From assembly GCF_001949145.1 (NCBI RefSeq), contig NW_019091565.1:270066-334065 (forward strand): DNA of 64,000 nt, in the 5' to 3' direction. Below, piece by piece: positions 34,610 to 46,442 of the stretch. The position numbers were made by a program, and so were the translations under genes. The first letter of the stretch is position 1, and every line of letters starts with the position of its first letter. Source of the stretch: Acanthaster planci (Eukaryota; Echinodermata; Asteroidea; Valvatida; Acanthasteridae). The notes beneath the pieces were generated by a model. That model was not told the origin of the DNA and made no database searches. It saw only the letters and a list, made by a program, of their open reading frames with translations.

Positions 34610-37033
34610 GATTTCAATACGTTTTCGAGGAAAAGGCAGGACTACTTACGTCACGGTGTATAGCAGCCGTTTTGAACAGTTGAATTGTTGGAGACATATG
34701 CCAGTCTTCAGCTCGCACGCGGTGAGGTCTTGTGTGTGGAATGTGCCGAAAGGATGGTTTATATTTCTTCCTCATATCATGTAGTTAAAAGCAGCGATTA
34801 ATAATTGAAGCCAAACAGTTTAAACATTGAAGTTAATGGATGCATGTATCAAGTGCGTACAGCGTACTCAACTAGTCAGATTCACACAACTAAATGAAAC
34901 CATCCAAGACATGGCCAAAATGGCGTCCCAAACTCGGAAAATTTAATTCACAAAAAAATGTCCTTTTTAGGTTGCAGTGCTGCCTCTTGAAGCCAAACTG
35001 ATACTCCATTTTGATGTAGTTTTTTAATGGTCAGCTATTTTGTTGACGATTGGGCTGTGCTAGTAATAAGGAGAAAATGGACTAAATGAGTGGTACCGGC
35101 GAGAGAAACATAGTTGTACGTCCGTCAGGCCAGCGTGTGTGTTTGTATAGGCCTACTCAGCGACTCAAAGCAGACAGTCGGCAAAGTTGAACTGGGCTCA
35201 ACTTTGCCGATCCGTCTGGGGCTGGTTTGCGTTTGTGGCGACACTTCCGTCTGACATGTTTCCATTTGTCTGCGTTGCAGTTTGTGTCTTGATTGTGTGG
35301 ATCTCTGCGTTTCTCACGTCGACATGGAAACCAGGCTTACCTTAAATTATTAAACTACTTCCCTTGGTAGTACACTGTGACTGACTCGCACGTGAAGTTA
35401 AATATTAAACTACTTCCTTTGGTAGTACACTGTGACTGACTCGTACGTGTAGTTAAGTTGCCTTTTTGGGTCGTTCACGTAACATTTAAGAGCCTAACTG
35501 CTTGCAAACGTTCAAGGCCTGCTATCAGGAAACAGCCGCCGGTGAGACATCTCCTGTCCACCGTGTACGGTTGAAAGCTGAATCTCGGTTCCAGAGTTCT
35601 CCAGTCACGTATGTTCGGCCCCCGTAGACTGAGCATGCATTTTAGTTTGTGTATTCGCGCATGCGCAATAGTGACATAATGGTCGTTGGCCCGAAAAATT
35701 ATTCTAGCTTACGATGCATATCGGTGGTGACCCATGTGAAGGATTTGTCCTGCCATTTCTCTTGAAGACCTCGTGGAAAAATAACTTGCAAAGGTTAACG
35801 GCTAATGTGGGAACCACAGTTCACTGTCTCTTCGAAATGAAGACCATGTCGTTTACAAGCTTGAAATTAGTACATGCATACTCATCGAAATCTCTTGGCC
35901 ACGGAAATTATGTGTGGTGAGTATTTTGAAGAAGAAAGTTAATTGCCTGAATGCAAATAAAATAAGAAAAGCACAACGACCAAGAATGATAATTATACGT
36001 TACAATTAACATATAAGTCGAAGGGGTTTTAATAAAATTGAACACGACACATTAAAAGTACAAATGAAATCAAACGATTCTTTCTGTTTCAATGAATATC
36101 AATTATCGTCACCTGAAGCATGAAACAGAAAATATTAGCGCGGTATATCGAAAAATTGAAATAGAACATCAACCCATAGCACGGTGTATTTCACTGTTAA
36201 TTAAGAGCATTTCTCACTGCCCTTGATGCTGTAATAAGTCACAACTGCGATTTCTGTGTCTATCTAGTCAATTTTGATGTGTCTTTTTTTGTAAGAATGT
36301 ATATTTTGAAGAATAAACGACACTTTTCTGAAGAGGATGATTTTGCAAGAGCGGTTTAAACTTAAAAGAGAAGCTTTGTTTCTTATAGGAAATACATTTG
36401 ACTGGAATTATTTCAAGAAGAAAATGTCTTGCAAACTGCGATTTTTTGTGAAATAATTTATTTTGGAGCCTCATGTTATAAAATTCACTGTTGAGAGTTT
36501 AAACACTTTTTACCTACTTTTTCCACACGTTTAACTCGTGACATGTTCGTTAAAAATTTGTGTTTAGGAATGTGTTCAAACGCTAAACGCTTTACCGTGG
36601 GTACGTGTTTGGCTTTTTGAAACCCGCCTAACATTTCAACACAGTTCCTAAACGCATAACACTAAATATGTCGCGGTTAATCGTCAAAAAATGGGTACAA
36701 AGAATGTGTCTAGAAATGTGTTTAAACTGTAAGCGTTGATTTTACAGTGTGGTGTGAATTTACCTTTGAAAATCGATTCAGTAAGACATATTTCCGAAGA
36801 TACGCCAAAACTATTGGACCTTCACGCCAATGCATGGCTCCTTTAAGCATCCATTTTGAGCATACTTTGGCAGATCACAGCGTATAGAGTAAACCTGACA
36901 GCACCAATGATCTGTGTTTCAAACAGTATGACTCTTAGGCCTAACTCTCTGATAACTGACGCCGCACACAGGATCCCAACGATTTTTCCCATCAACAGAC
37001 TTTAAAAAAAATCTTACTTTTGAATTTCCAGAC
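34610..37033. other. Intergenic region upstream of lectin copy 1
   Basis: The first ~200 bp resemble the region upstream of lectin copy 2. The rest is AT-rich without a recognisable gene. A tandem duplication lies at 35344-35454. At the right end the sequence becomes similar to the last intron of the SnoaL-like gene just before 37034. Confidence 0.55.
35344..35454. repeat. Tandem duplication, two ~56-bp units
   Basis: Both units contain ATTAAACTACTTCC, TTGGTAGTACACTGTGACTG and ACTCG-ACGTG-AGTT with only a few differences. Confidence 0.8.
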
Positions 37034-39955
37034 ACGTAATTATCTGGAGAAAAAAGAACGAAAATCCTCTTCAACCGATGACACCGTAGTCGCAAGACGT
37101 GTCTCCACGGGGCTCCAAATTTATTATTGTCGATAACCAGTCAAGCGATTAGCGTTATGCCCCCGAGACAACGTAGGGGGGAGGCAAAAGGTGGAACGGC
37201 AACCCCCCCCCCCTGCAAACGTGGTCTATTCCCCCTGAAACTGGACGTTTCTACTCTGACAACCTGGAGCGGTTCTCCCGTCGAAATAACTTCAGAGTCG
37301 TAGGCGTGGATGCAGCAGGGGGAGAATTGCATAACTTTGATTGAGGATATCTTGGCATGTGAGTTTGGCTGGAGTGAGCTACCGAGAATTGAGCGTGCTC
37401 ATCGGGACGGTCAAGGCAAGAACAGTAAACCGTAGTAAAAAAGATAAAGGTAAGGTTCTCCGCGAACGCCATCGAGCCTTGGACGGCTCCGCCTTGTACG
37501 TCCTTGATGATCTGAATGCCCAAAACCGGCAAGAAAAAGCAAGGTGGAAGAACAAGGTCAAGGCCCTCTTCGAACAGGGAACAAAATTAAGTTTCTAAGC
37601 AGGAAGATGGAGAACGAGGAAAGGCGTTCCCTATGAGTTCAACTAAGAACACTGGCTACTTATGTTGCTCAGGTATAGGCTATTAAAAGTAGGAGTTTGT
37701 TTTGTTTCGCTACCATAATATTGGAGCCCCTTTGGAGACAAGCATCATCTTGCCAAGTAGATTGCAAGTCAAAGGTGTTATTGGGAGATGTCAAGGATTT
37801 CTTTTGTTTTGAGTTTAAGGATCTATGGGTTAGCTTGTTTGGGGTGGGTGTTGTTTCAGAGGGTATTCTATGGGGATTGAATAAACAAAAGCCCAGAGAA
37901 ATGTCATTAGTAACAAGTATGTGGTAAAATTCTTTGCATTGCTTTCTTTTCTTCAATTAAATTTCAATGGCAAGGTGTGTGCCAGCCTTTTTTTTTAAAT
38001 GACAAGCGCTGCTAGTAATTATCGATAGCTTCGATGAATTGCAGAGGATTTGGTAATTATGAAAAACGCAGGGATATGTTTCACTTTTTGAAAAATAAGA
38101 ATTTCTGTATCTGTTGTCTACAAGATGTGCATCTCAACGACAAGACGGAGGCCCGTGTCAGAAGCGAATGTGGTCTCGACTTTTTTTTTCAGGTTCGTGG
38201 GCAAGTAACTCCAGAGGAGTGGCAATTTTGTTTATAACTATAACTTTGAGTATAAAGTACATAAATCGAAGACAGATGACAACGGTGATTTATTGGCCCT
38301 TGATATTGAGATTGCTGAGTTTTGTATAAAACTCTTTAATTTATATGGGCCTAACAACGATGAGCCTGCCTTTTATGACCATGTTTCGGATTTTATCAGT
38401 AATTTGGAATTCCAAGTTGATTAGCTGCGATATTAAGCCTAGTTAAAGGTCGGGTCATTCCTTAGGAGATATGTATCTTGATTTTAATAATAAGGAAAGA
38501 GGTAATTATTAATTAATTTGGTTTGGTTTGGTTAATTATTGATTATTGGAAATTCAACAATTCTTTGCTTTCTGATCCCGCTTATGCGGGACTAGTTAAA
38601 CCTACTATACGCGAAGTGGTGAAGGATTATGCAGCTTTTCCTTACCAACCTGATAACCTAAAAAATTTCACCCCAGAGATATTCAGTTCACAATCAATGA
38701 ACAGTTTTTCTTTTAAATGCTTCTTTTACAAATTCGTTCTAAGACGATCTCTTTTGCTGCTTGGAAAAAGAAAGAAGCTTGTAAAGCCGAGCGTGAACTG
38801 GAGAGCGAAATCTCTGATTCGCATAATAAAGTGTGGGAAGGAAATCTTGAGGCCGTGGATGCTCTCAATAGTAAACAGGTGGAGCTTCTCAGTTTTGTCA
38901 GGTTAAAATAGAGGGTGTTTTAATCAGGTCCAAGACACGATGGATGGAGCAGGGGGAAAAGCCTTCAAAGTATTTTCTTAATCTGGAGAAACCCAATTCT
39001 GTTAATATTGTCGCATTGTTAAAGAGGACAATTGTACTTTGACTCGGAGTGAAGTTTTATTCTTTTCGTGAGATCAATGTCGAGTAAGTTTGACTTAAAC
39101 GCCAAATTTTGTTGAGGCAAGGAGAAATATCCTTACCAAAGATGTACGGGATCGCATTGAAGGTCCATTAATTTATGAAGAAATTACTAAAGCGTTTAAT
39201 GGTTGTAAAAATGGAAAATCTCCTGGCTCTGACGGATTTAGTTACCAATTTTACAAGTCTTTTTAGCGATGCTTTACAGTGGTTTTTTTAAGGTCTTTGA
39301 ATTTTGCGTATAAGTCTGGTCAGCTTTCGGCGACACAGTGATTACTTTGTTGCCGAAAGGGTATAACCCTGCCAGTTTTTGAAAAATTGGCGACCTATCA
39401 CCTTGCTGAATACCTTATATAAAATTGCCTCTGCCTGTATTGCGGAGAAGCTGAAACAGTACCTTTCTCAACAGAATCATTGGTACTAACTCATTTTTAT
39501 GTAAAATTCACAAGTTGGATACCAATGTCTGTACCTTCTGTAAAAAGGAAGAGGCAACCCTTATCCACTTTTTTTGCAACTGTAATTATGTTAATTCTTT
39601 CTGGAGCTCAAGAGTAGATTGGATTAAGGACAAAACAAAGATACAGCTTGTAATAGACAATCAACTTCGATGTTGTCGACACTAGACTCAAAAGTCTTAA
39701 TCTGATCCTTTTGGTTGCCAGATTTCACATTGATAAAAAGAAAAAATGAACAGCGAACGTCCCTCATAAGAAGTTTTTAAATAGGATATCCAGAGGTATT
39801 ATCATTGTGAAAAATATTTGGCCTCTGTTTTGGTGCTTGCCAACAATTTTAGTTGAAATGGCAAAATTACTCTGCACTCTTATAGGAGAGTAATAAAAAG
39901 GTGTCTCGGGAAAAAACCAGAAAAGTGCTTGTAATTGTACATCAACATCAACAAC
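37034..39955 (+). pseudogene. Decayed duplicate of the last SnoaL-gene exon, split by a LINE
   Basis: An acceptor (TTGAATTTCCAG) is followed at 37034 by ACACGTAATTATCTGGAGAA. This matches the true exon 4 at 31586 (ATACGTAGTCATCTGGAAAA). The remainder of the exon resumes at about 39908 (GTGCTTGTAATTGTACATC, then AACATCAACAAC), matching GGCTTCAAGTTGTACATC in the parent. The sequence between is the LINE. No upstream exons of the copy are visible, so it is a non-functional fragment carried along by the duplication that also made lectin copy 2. Confidence 0.75.
37065..39907 (+). mobile_element. Dead L1/Tx1-clade LINE, internally deleted
   Basis: Decayed frames appear in LINE order. First comes an ORF1-like region near 37260-37620: NLERFSRRNNFRVVGV, then CEFGWSELPRIERAHRDGQG and VLRERHRALDGSALYVLDDL, as in L1 ORF1 proteins. 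From 38034 there is an endonuclease-like start (MNCRGFGNYEKRRDMFHFLK, then CLQDVHLND). Reverse-transcriptase pieces lie near 39200 (GKSPGSDGFSYQFYK) and 39390 (NWRPITLLNTLYKIASACIA). After a deletion of most of the RT core, a zf-RVT-like end follows near 39520 (CTFCKKEEATLIHFFCNCNY). Frameshifts and stops are everywhere. Flanking A-rich sequences at 37047-37064 and 39908-39925 look like a target-site duplication. The 5' boundary is approximate. Confidence 0.8.
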
Positions 39956-39965
39956 ACTGGCGATT

Positions 39966-40115
39966 CACAATAGTGTGCCTCCAAGAGTTTGCAGCGCGTT
40001 GGCCAATCACAGCGCGCAAAATTTGTGGACCCTTTCCAAACGCGCATTGGGTCGACAGATTTCGCGCATTATGATTGGCCAACGGGTTGCAAACTCTTGG
40101 TGGTGCCCTATTGTG
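39966..40115. mobile_element. Fold-back MITE, 150 bp
   Basis: The left end CACAATAGTGTGCCTCCAAG (39966) pairs with the reverse complement of the right end (CACAATAGGGCACCACCAAG, ending 40115). Pairing continues through AGTTTGCA, CCGTTGGCCAATCA and CGCGC. It interrupts the duplicated block just after the copied exon and is absent at the parental position near 31655. Confidence 0.8.
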
Positions 40116-41693
40116 AAACACCCGTAGTAAACAAATTTCCGAACGGACATTGACATCTGCTGCAGGAAAACACCGATTTTAATCTAAATACTCGAATAAA
40201 TTTCAGTTTGCTATTATAATCATGACATTAGATGAAATAAATCCAATCAAATCGACAAAGCATTCTTACCTTCATTGCAAGTCATTGTAAACAGACTTAT
40301 TGGGAATTAGGTTTCTCAAATCAAAACCCATCTACCAAGAAGGATTGCATTTCATTTGCATATTTTCAATTACTGATGGCACTTCATGGTTTTATTTAAC
40401 ACGAAAATCAAGCGCACAACCCCTTCATTTCTGGTAAGGAATACACCGTTGCAAATTGAATTTTCTAGTTGCTGAATAGTAGGTAAACTCAAAGCTTTAA
40501 AACGCTATTTTACACTTAAATCGGTTCTAAAAAAACCGCCTACCGATGTGACATTATATAATTCAGTCCTTGCTTCGTTTGGCTAGTTTATATAGACATC
40601 CTTCTGGTGTTTTGATTATGATGACATTTTTCATTTCTGGTATATATCATTTGTTGGTTTGTGACACCCAAAAGGTAACAATACGAATCTGTAAATAACG
40701 TTGCTGCCAAGGGGCAGAATATAAGTATGCTTTAAATGACTTAATTAATGGAAAGATTTTTGTCTTCTTTTTTCTTCTTTGTGTCCATTGCAAGGAAGGT
40801 TTGCCATTCTTTTGGTAGAACTAAAAAAGAAATGTTGATATCCACTGCGTAGTGGCTGATATTAGAGATGCTTAAAATTCTCTGACTTGACGATTCTGAC
40901 GAAAAGGGGGTCAAAGTTGGCACAAACATTGATAGTTTTCCAAATAGTTTTTCATGGCTTTTATCGATGCTTATTCATAACCACACTCACTGATCGGTTC
41001 ATTTCCATGTACAGTGTAGCTTGCATTAATCTTAACGTTGGCGAACGTGTTGCTTCTTTTCCTCGCGTACATCTCTGTTTTATTTATTTATTTTTTTTTA
41101 CAACGAACTCTTTCGGGCGCATAATTCACGTTGTCAATAGGCGATACCTAGTTTATACCGGTCATTTGTGCTATTAAAATAGGTCTGGAATACGTCACTT
41201 CCTGAGATGACCGTAAAGCCGTCAGCTTTACACTGCCACCCTACGGTCCCAGCTCCGCCCCATTCAGCTTTCAGAGGATAACGTCTCCAACCGTTCAAAA
41301 TTGATGGGCGTTTCCCAGTGACGTAAAAGTGTCTCGGTCAAGCAACTATCTTAGCACAAACTCCAGAAATGAAACAGAGGTGTAGATTAATGTAAAGTTG
41401 TCTTCAGTTATCACCGTCGACAGCACCTTACCACAAGTGTCGCTAATGTTTGGCCTTCTTACTTGGTCATTGCCGCAGAAATATATTCAAAACATACATT
41501 GAAGATTTTATGGCGCATATACATATCTGCAAATTTTTGGAACTATTCTACAGCCAACATGTTAATAAAAAGGTGCAGAATTCGATTTTACTCTAAGTAC
41601 ATTGTAATTCCACAGTGTAACAAATGTACATGCTATCTTATTCCCTTTGTTAGTACCGTATCTTAGTACGTAGTGTCTTAGTACGACGTATTA
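40116..41693. other. Second copy of the SnoaL-to-lectin intergenic segment
   Basis: It is colinear with 31670-33880 but shorter, because the 32712-33150 insertion is missing. No gene is recognised. Confidence 0.7.
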
Positions 41694-42437
41694 TTACTCA
41701 CGGAGTGACGTCAATTGTTCACCGTAGATGCTCAGAGGTTTGGTCATTTGAACAAATTCCTCTTTGTTTACATCGAATCGCTTTGCGTCATTCAACTGGC
41801 AGATTCTCTTATCACCTTGATGAAGCACGTTGAACGACTGACAACCGGACTTCTTGGAACACTTCACTGCGCAGCCGTTGATGCTTGGAACCGAAAACTC
41901 GCAAATCACGTGATCCATCAAGCAGGATGACAGAAGTCGCCACGACCGCATTTGAAAATCAACCTCGCCGATGTGATACTTACAGACAGCGTAGTAAAAA
42001 CCACTGCAAGAGTAGTCTCTCCATACACCCGTTGGAATCATTCTTGCACAGTGAGGACCGCTTCCACTGTAGTTGGGCTCGTATAATGTCCAATTCCTGT
42101 AAGTCTGCATGCTGTCACCACCGCAAACCCACTGCCTCTCCGTCTTCATGTCATTGCAGTCGATCCAGTGGTCCTCTTGGCTGTCTTCAATCAATCTCCT
42201 GACTGATTCATTTTCTGCCTGTGACTGAGGAGCCATAATCTCTCCGCCCATCTTGCTGCATCTCTCCCTAGCTTCGGTCCAGCTCAACGGTTCGTCAGTG
42301 CGAGCGTAGCAGGTGTCACCCCACTTGCTCCAGCCTAGCCCGCAGATACTTTGGGAGCTGCAGCTATTTGCAATAACGTAACTGACACAAAATAGCTCAT
42401 AGCATAACACGAAAAGTATTTCGTTTTTCAGAGCCAT
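41694..42437 (-). CDS. Secreted C-type lectin + PAN/apple protein, copy 2
   Basis: A single-exon gene of 247 residues with the same layout as copy 1: signal peptide 1-24, C-type lectin-like domain about 32-153, PAN/apple domain about 163-240. All the structural cysteines and the WIDCNDMKTERQWVC core are kept. It differs from copy 1 in the ligand loop, which is EPN at residues 120-122 (NWTLYEPNYSG), the motif linked with mannose-type specificity; WRD stands where WND is usual. It has a six-residue C-terminal extension because the copy-1 stop is lost. A TTTATAAG box lies at about 42472-42479, upstream of the ATG on the minus strand. Intact frames in both copies after clear sequence divergence suggest selection to keep both. 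Confidence 0.9.
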   Translation of the reverse strand: MALKNEILFVLCYELFCVSYVIANSCSSQSICGLGWSKWGDTCYARTDEPLSWTEARERCSKMGGEIMAPQSQAENESVRRLIEDSQEDHWIDCNDMKTERQWVCGGDSMQTYRNWTLYEPNYSGSGPHCARMIPTGVWRDYSCSGFYYAVCKYHIGEVDFQMRSWRLLSSCLMDHVICEFSVPSINGCAVKCSKKSGCQSFNVLHQGDKRICQLNDAKRFDVNKEEFVQMTKPLSIYGEQLTSLRE

Positions 42438-43487
42438 GATTTCAGTACGTTTTCGGAGGAGGCAGGAACACTTATAAATGCCAGTTTGTTGTTAGCAGTG
42501 TCTTGAACAACTGTATTGTTGGAGACAAACAACAATCTTCAGACGACAGCATACGGACGTACTCATCTGTGTCTAGTAGCTTGAGTTTTTTGTCGTTAAA
42601 AAGCAAGTGAAAAGCAGCAGGTAATAATTAAAGCCAAACGGCTTAAAATATTCAAGGTAATGGGTGGACTAATTGTACATTAAGCAGACCTTCCCGAATG
42701 ACCTCCGAGAGCACGCCCTTAGGTTAGGCGTGTTTGCAAACAAGTGTCTTTGCAAGCTTACGCCGCTACACTTTTCACTTTCTAAACAAAACATAATATC
42801 TGAAAAAAAAAATCAATCGGATGAAATTTACTTCTTTTGCCAAAAATGCTTGAGCTGATGTAATGAGCTTCGTCGTTTAATTTGGCCACATGGTGATACA
42901 CTTGAATTCTTCTGCTTGAAATTTTCAAAACTGTACAAATAATTGTGTGTAACCACTTGTAACCAAAACTCCACGATTGGAATCGTATTGGGCTCGCACT
43001 TGACAGCTGGGACTCACACTTGAGAGGGACTCAAACAAAATAAACTCGCGCGACTCAGGCGAGAAGCTTTATGGACTAGGGGTCAGATGACGTCGGCTCA
43101 ACTACATCACTGATGACGCTCGGAACATTCAATAAAATTCGGAAAGTATGAAAACTTATATGAATATCAAAATAGTGAGTAAAGAGAAACATTTACACCG
43201 ACAGGGTAAAATGATCATACTGAGGCCGCCCACTCCAATGACGGCAAATGCTTATAAACAATAAACATGTCTTCATCAGTGGCTGGTGGTATGGCCCAGG
43301 TGAAAGTGTGTCAAGATATTTAAAGGAAACGTGTGACTGACATTACAGCCAGCATTCCAACGGCAATGGTTTTAACGGTAGTATAAAGTGTACATTTAGG
43401 CATAGGCCTATACAAAATGTATGTACGTGTAATTCTTTTGATACTTCCTGTTAAATTGCATTCAGAGATTTACTTATTATAAGTCTA
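42438..43487. other. Intergenic region upstream of lectin copy 2
   Basis: The first ~200 bp match the upstream sequence of copy 1 (TAATTAAAGCCAAACGG). I see no gene, RNA or clear transposon in the remainder. Confidence 0.5.
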
Positions 43488-45831
43488 TTGCTCTCCGAAG
43501 ATACACAGATGCTTCATCATTTGAATACTTGAAATTCTTCCTGGTTCACATCGAAGCGCCTTACTTAATTCAGTTGGAAGATTTTCTTTTTAGCTTCGTG
43601 AAAGACGTTGAAAGAGACACATCTGGGCTCCTTGGGACATTGAACTGAGCAGGTATTGATGCTGACTAGAAACTCGCACACCACGTGACCCATCAAGCGG
43701 GATGATAGAAGTCGCCAAGACTGCAATTGAAAATCAACGTCGCCGATTGGACACTTTCAGACAGCATAGAAAGATCGACTACAAGGCAAGTCCTTCCATT
43801 CACCTGACACGTTTGTTCATGGCGCTCATTACCAAAGTGCGCGTGCTCAAGTTTGCACTTAACAACAGCATAGCATATGCTCTGATTGCAAAATGAGATG
43901 TCATCTTTGTTCATGGATTTCCAGGAAACGGAGTATAAATAATGAAAATTTTATGACAAATCCAAATTACATTAACCGTTTTATTTTTCAGTAGCACTGA
44001 TTTTGTGCCCTGCCTCAAGAAAATAAAGAAAAATCAAAATTGAAAAAAAATCGAGTGTTGTCAAATTTGATCAGTAGCTATTAAAAATGAGTTTTCCTGG
44101 TTATAAACCAGAAGACTGCATGTCTTAATCGATTGCACCAAAAACCAGAAATCCACCGGATAAAAATTTTGTAAAATGAGTTTGAACTTGAACCAAATTT
44201 TTGCGCAAATTATATGAAACCAGACATTTTGTAATGGAAAAGGCAATCTCTCAGCTAATCTGGGGCTTTCTATTATGGAACAATTTACCAGCTAAAGTCA
44301 AGAATGCAGCCTCTTTTGGGTTTAAATTATGTATAAGAAACTTTATTTTTAATTAGTTTTTTTTAATGTTTTGTGCTATTATCTTTTATTCTTAATTGTA
44401 ACATTTTCTACCCTCTTCATTGTCCATTTTCTTTGTACTGCATAGGACCGTGATGTAAACAGCCTCTGAGCTGATTGTGTATCCTGTTTAAAAGATTGTG
44501 AAATAAATAAGTAATAAAAAAATAAAAATACGTCACATAATTCTTCTAATAAAAATTATGAACAAATAAAACTTTATTCTTAGAGTCAAGAGTTGTTACT
44601 TTGTCAAACTTTTGACAAAAAAAGAGGATACCCTTTCATCATACTCTTGTAAGGACAGACTTTTGAGTAACATTCTTGTAGCGGCGAGTCACGGGTCAAG
44701 TGCAGTCATGTTTTATGGGTACACATGTACGCGTGACATGTTCATGTACATGTGCAGGGACGGACGTGACGACTTCGACGTCTCTGTACCGCCCTGGTCA
44801 GTGTTCACAGCAGCGAAAGTGATGAGCCAGGAAATGTTACTAATTTAACGATTCTTCCTTTTGAAATGGTATCAGTACTAACGAAACGGGTACAATCTAA
44901 CAAACAATCGTCACCCTCGTGTTGGAGATACCATTTTGGTAATAAAAACTGGGTTGAATTTTCATGCACAGTTGTATCCATACGATTTTGGGGTGATTCA
45001 AAAAACCTGATTATTAAAAGTTTGTTCCGGAGGATTCAAAATAAATTCCTGAAATCAATGCATTAATTAAGGGTGAATCTCTAATTTGTTGCTAGAGTTT
45101 TGTCTCAGCAAACTTATTTTCTATTAAAAATTGATTGACGAAATTAGTGCACAATTTTACAATTTCGATTACGTTTGTTATTAGAAAGGCTCACATAAAA
45201 TTCACTTTTATACTCTTCTGAAATTTACCGTTATCTAAAACTCCTGTTGATGGAGGAAAATTGTGTGTTGTTCGTGGTGTCGTGTTTAGATCCTCCCGGA
45301 ATTTATTTATGCTTCTACGCTTTGGTATTTTACGAGGTCAGTCCTTGACAAAATCCGCGCTATAACGTAGTCTGCTTGCACGAATAACTCTCGCTGTCGG
45401 CTTGAAAATGAAGTCCGCATGCACGCTGGTAAGGACGAGACAATCCTTGCACAATGAGGATGTCTTCCATAGTGGTCAGGTTCGTTGGGTACCCATTTCC
45501 TATAAATCTGCATGCTGTTGCCACCGCAGACTCACTGCCTCTCAGTGTTCATGTCATGGCAATCGATCCAGTGGTCCTCCCCGTTGTCTTCAATCAAACT
45601 CTTGATGAAATCATTTTCTGCCTGTGACCGGGAAACCATTAGCTCTCCGCCCATGCAGCTGCATCTATCCTGTGCTTTAGTCCAGTTCAACAGTTGGTTG
45701 ATACGAGTGTAGCAGGTATTATCCTACTTGCCTCAATCTGGGTCGTAGTTACGTCTTTGGCTGCAGTCGTTTTCCATGACGTAAGCGGCTGTAAACAGCA
45801 CGGTACATAGCACGAAAAACCTGCCGTTTTT
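43488..45831 (-). pseudogene. Third lectin-PAN copy, broken and split by an insertion
   Basis: The 5' half (about 45831 down to 45440) still reads ENDCSQRRNYDPD, then DHWIDCHDMNTERQ and VCGGNSMQIYRKWVPNEPDH. It contains stops after NYDPD, after the following GK, and after TERQ. The 3' half (about 43800 down to 43488) reads GKDLPCSRSFYAV, DVDFQLQSWRLLSS, CPKEPRCVSFNVFHEA and RRFDVNQEEFQ, also with stops. Some 1.6 kb has been inserted between the CARI- position and the -KDLPCS position of the lectin domain. The start of the gene runs into the N gap at 45832. Confidence 0.85.
44220..44530 (+). mobile_element. 3' fragment of a non-LTR retrotransposon
   Basis: It contains the frame AISQLIWGFLLWNNLPAKVK followed by NAASFGFKL. 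This has the WNxLP...S-x-x-FK wording found at the C-terminus of many LINE polyproteins. An AT-rich 3' UTR follows, ending AAATAAATAAGTAATAAAAAA. It forms part of the insertion that splits lectin copy 3. Confidence 0.6.
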
Positions 45832-46442
45832 NNNNNNNNNNNNNNNNNNNNNNNNNNNNNNNNNNNNNNNNNNNNNNNNNNNNNNNNNNNNNNNNNNNNN
45901 NNNNNNNNNNNNNNNNNNNNNNNNNNNNNNNNNNNNNNNNNNNNNNNNNNNNNNNNNNNNNNNNNNNNNNNNNNNNNNNNNNNNNNNNNNNNNNNNNNNN
46001 NNNNNNNNNNNNNNNNNNNNNNNNNNNNNNNNNNNNNNNNNNNNNNNNNNNNNNNNNNNNNNNNNNNNNNNNNNNNNNNNNNNNNNNNNNNNNNNNNNNN
46101 NNNNNNNNNNNNNNNNNNNNNNNNNNNNNNNNNNNNNNNNNNNNNNNNNNNNNNNNNNNNNNNNNNNNNNNNNNNNNNNNNNNNNNNNNNNNNNNNNNNN
46201 NNNNNNNNNNNNNNNNNNNNNNNNNNNNNNNNNNNNNNNNNNNNNNNNNNNNNNNNNNNNNNNNNNNNNNNNNNNNNNNNNNNNNNNNNNNNNNNNNNNN
46301 NNNNNNNNNNNNNNNNNNNNNNNNNNNNNNNNNNNNNNNNNNNNNNNNNNNNNNNNNNNNNNNNNNNNNNNNNNNNNNNNNNNNNNNNNNNNNNNNNNNN
46401 NNNNNNNNNNNNNNNNNNNNNNNNNNNNNNNNNNNNNNNNNN
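45832..46442. other. Assembly gap
   Basis: 611 N. It removes the start codon region of the third lectin copy. After the gap, GGCTTAAATTATTTAAGTG near 46445 resembles the sequence upstream of lectin copy 2, so the duplicated block reaches across the gap. Confidence 0.9.

Noticed and set aside
34482-34784. Plus-strand open frame over the start of lectin copy 1
   Set aside because: It is antisense to the signal peptide and lectin start and has no independent support.
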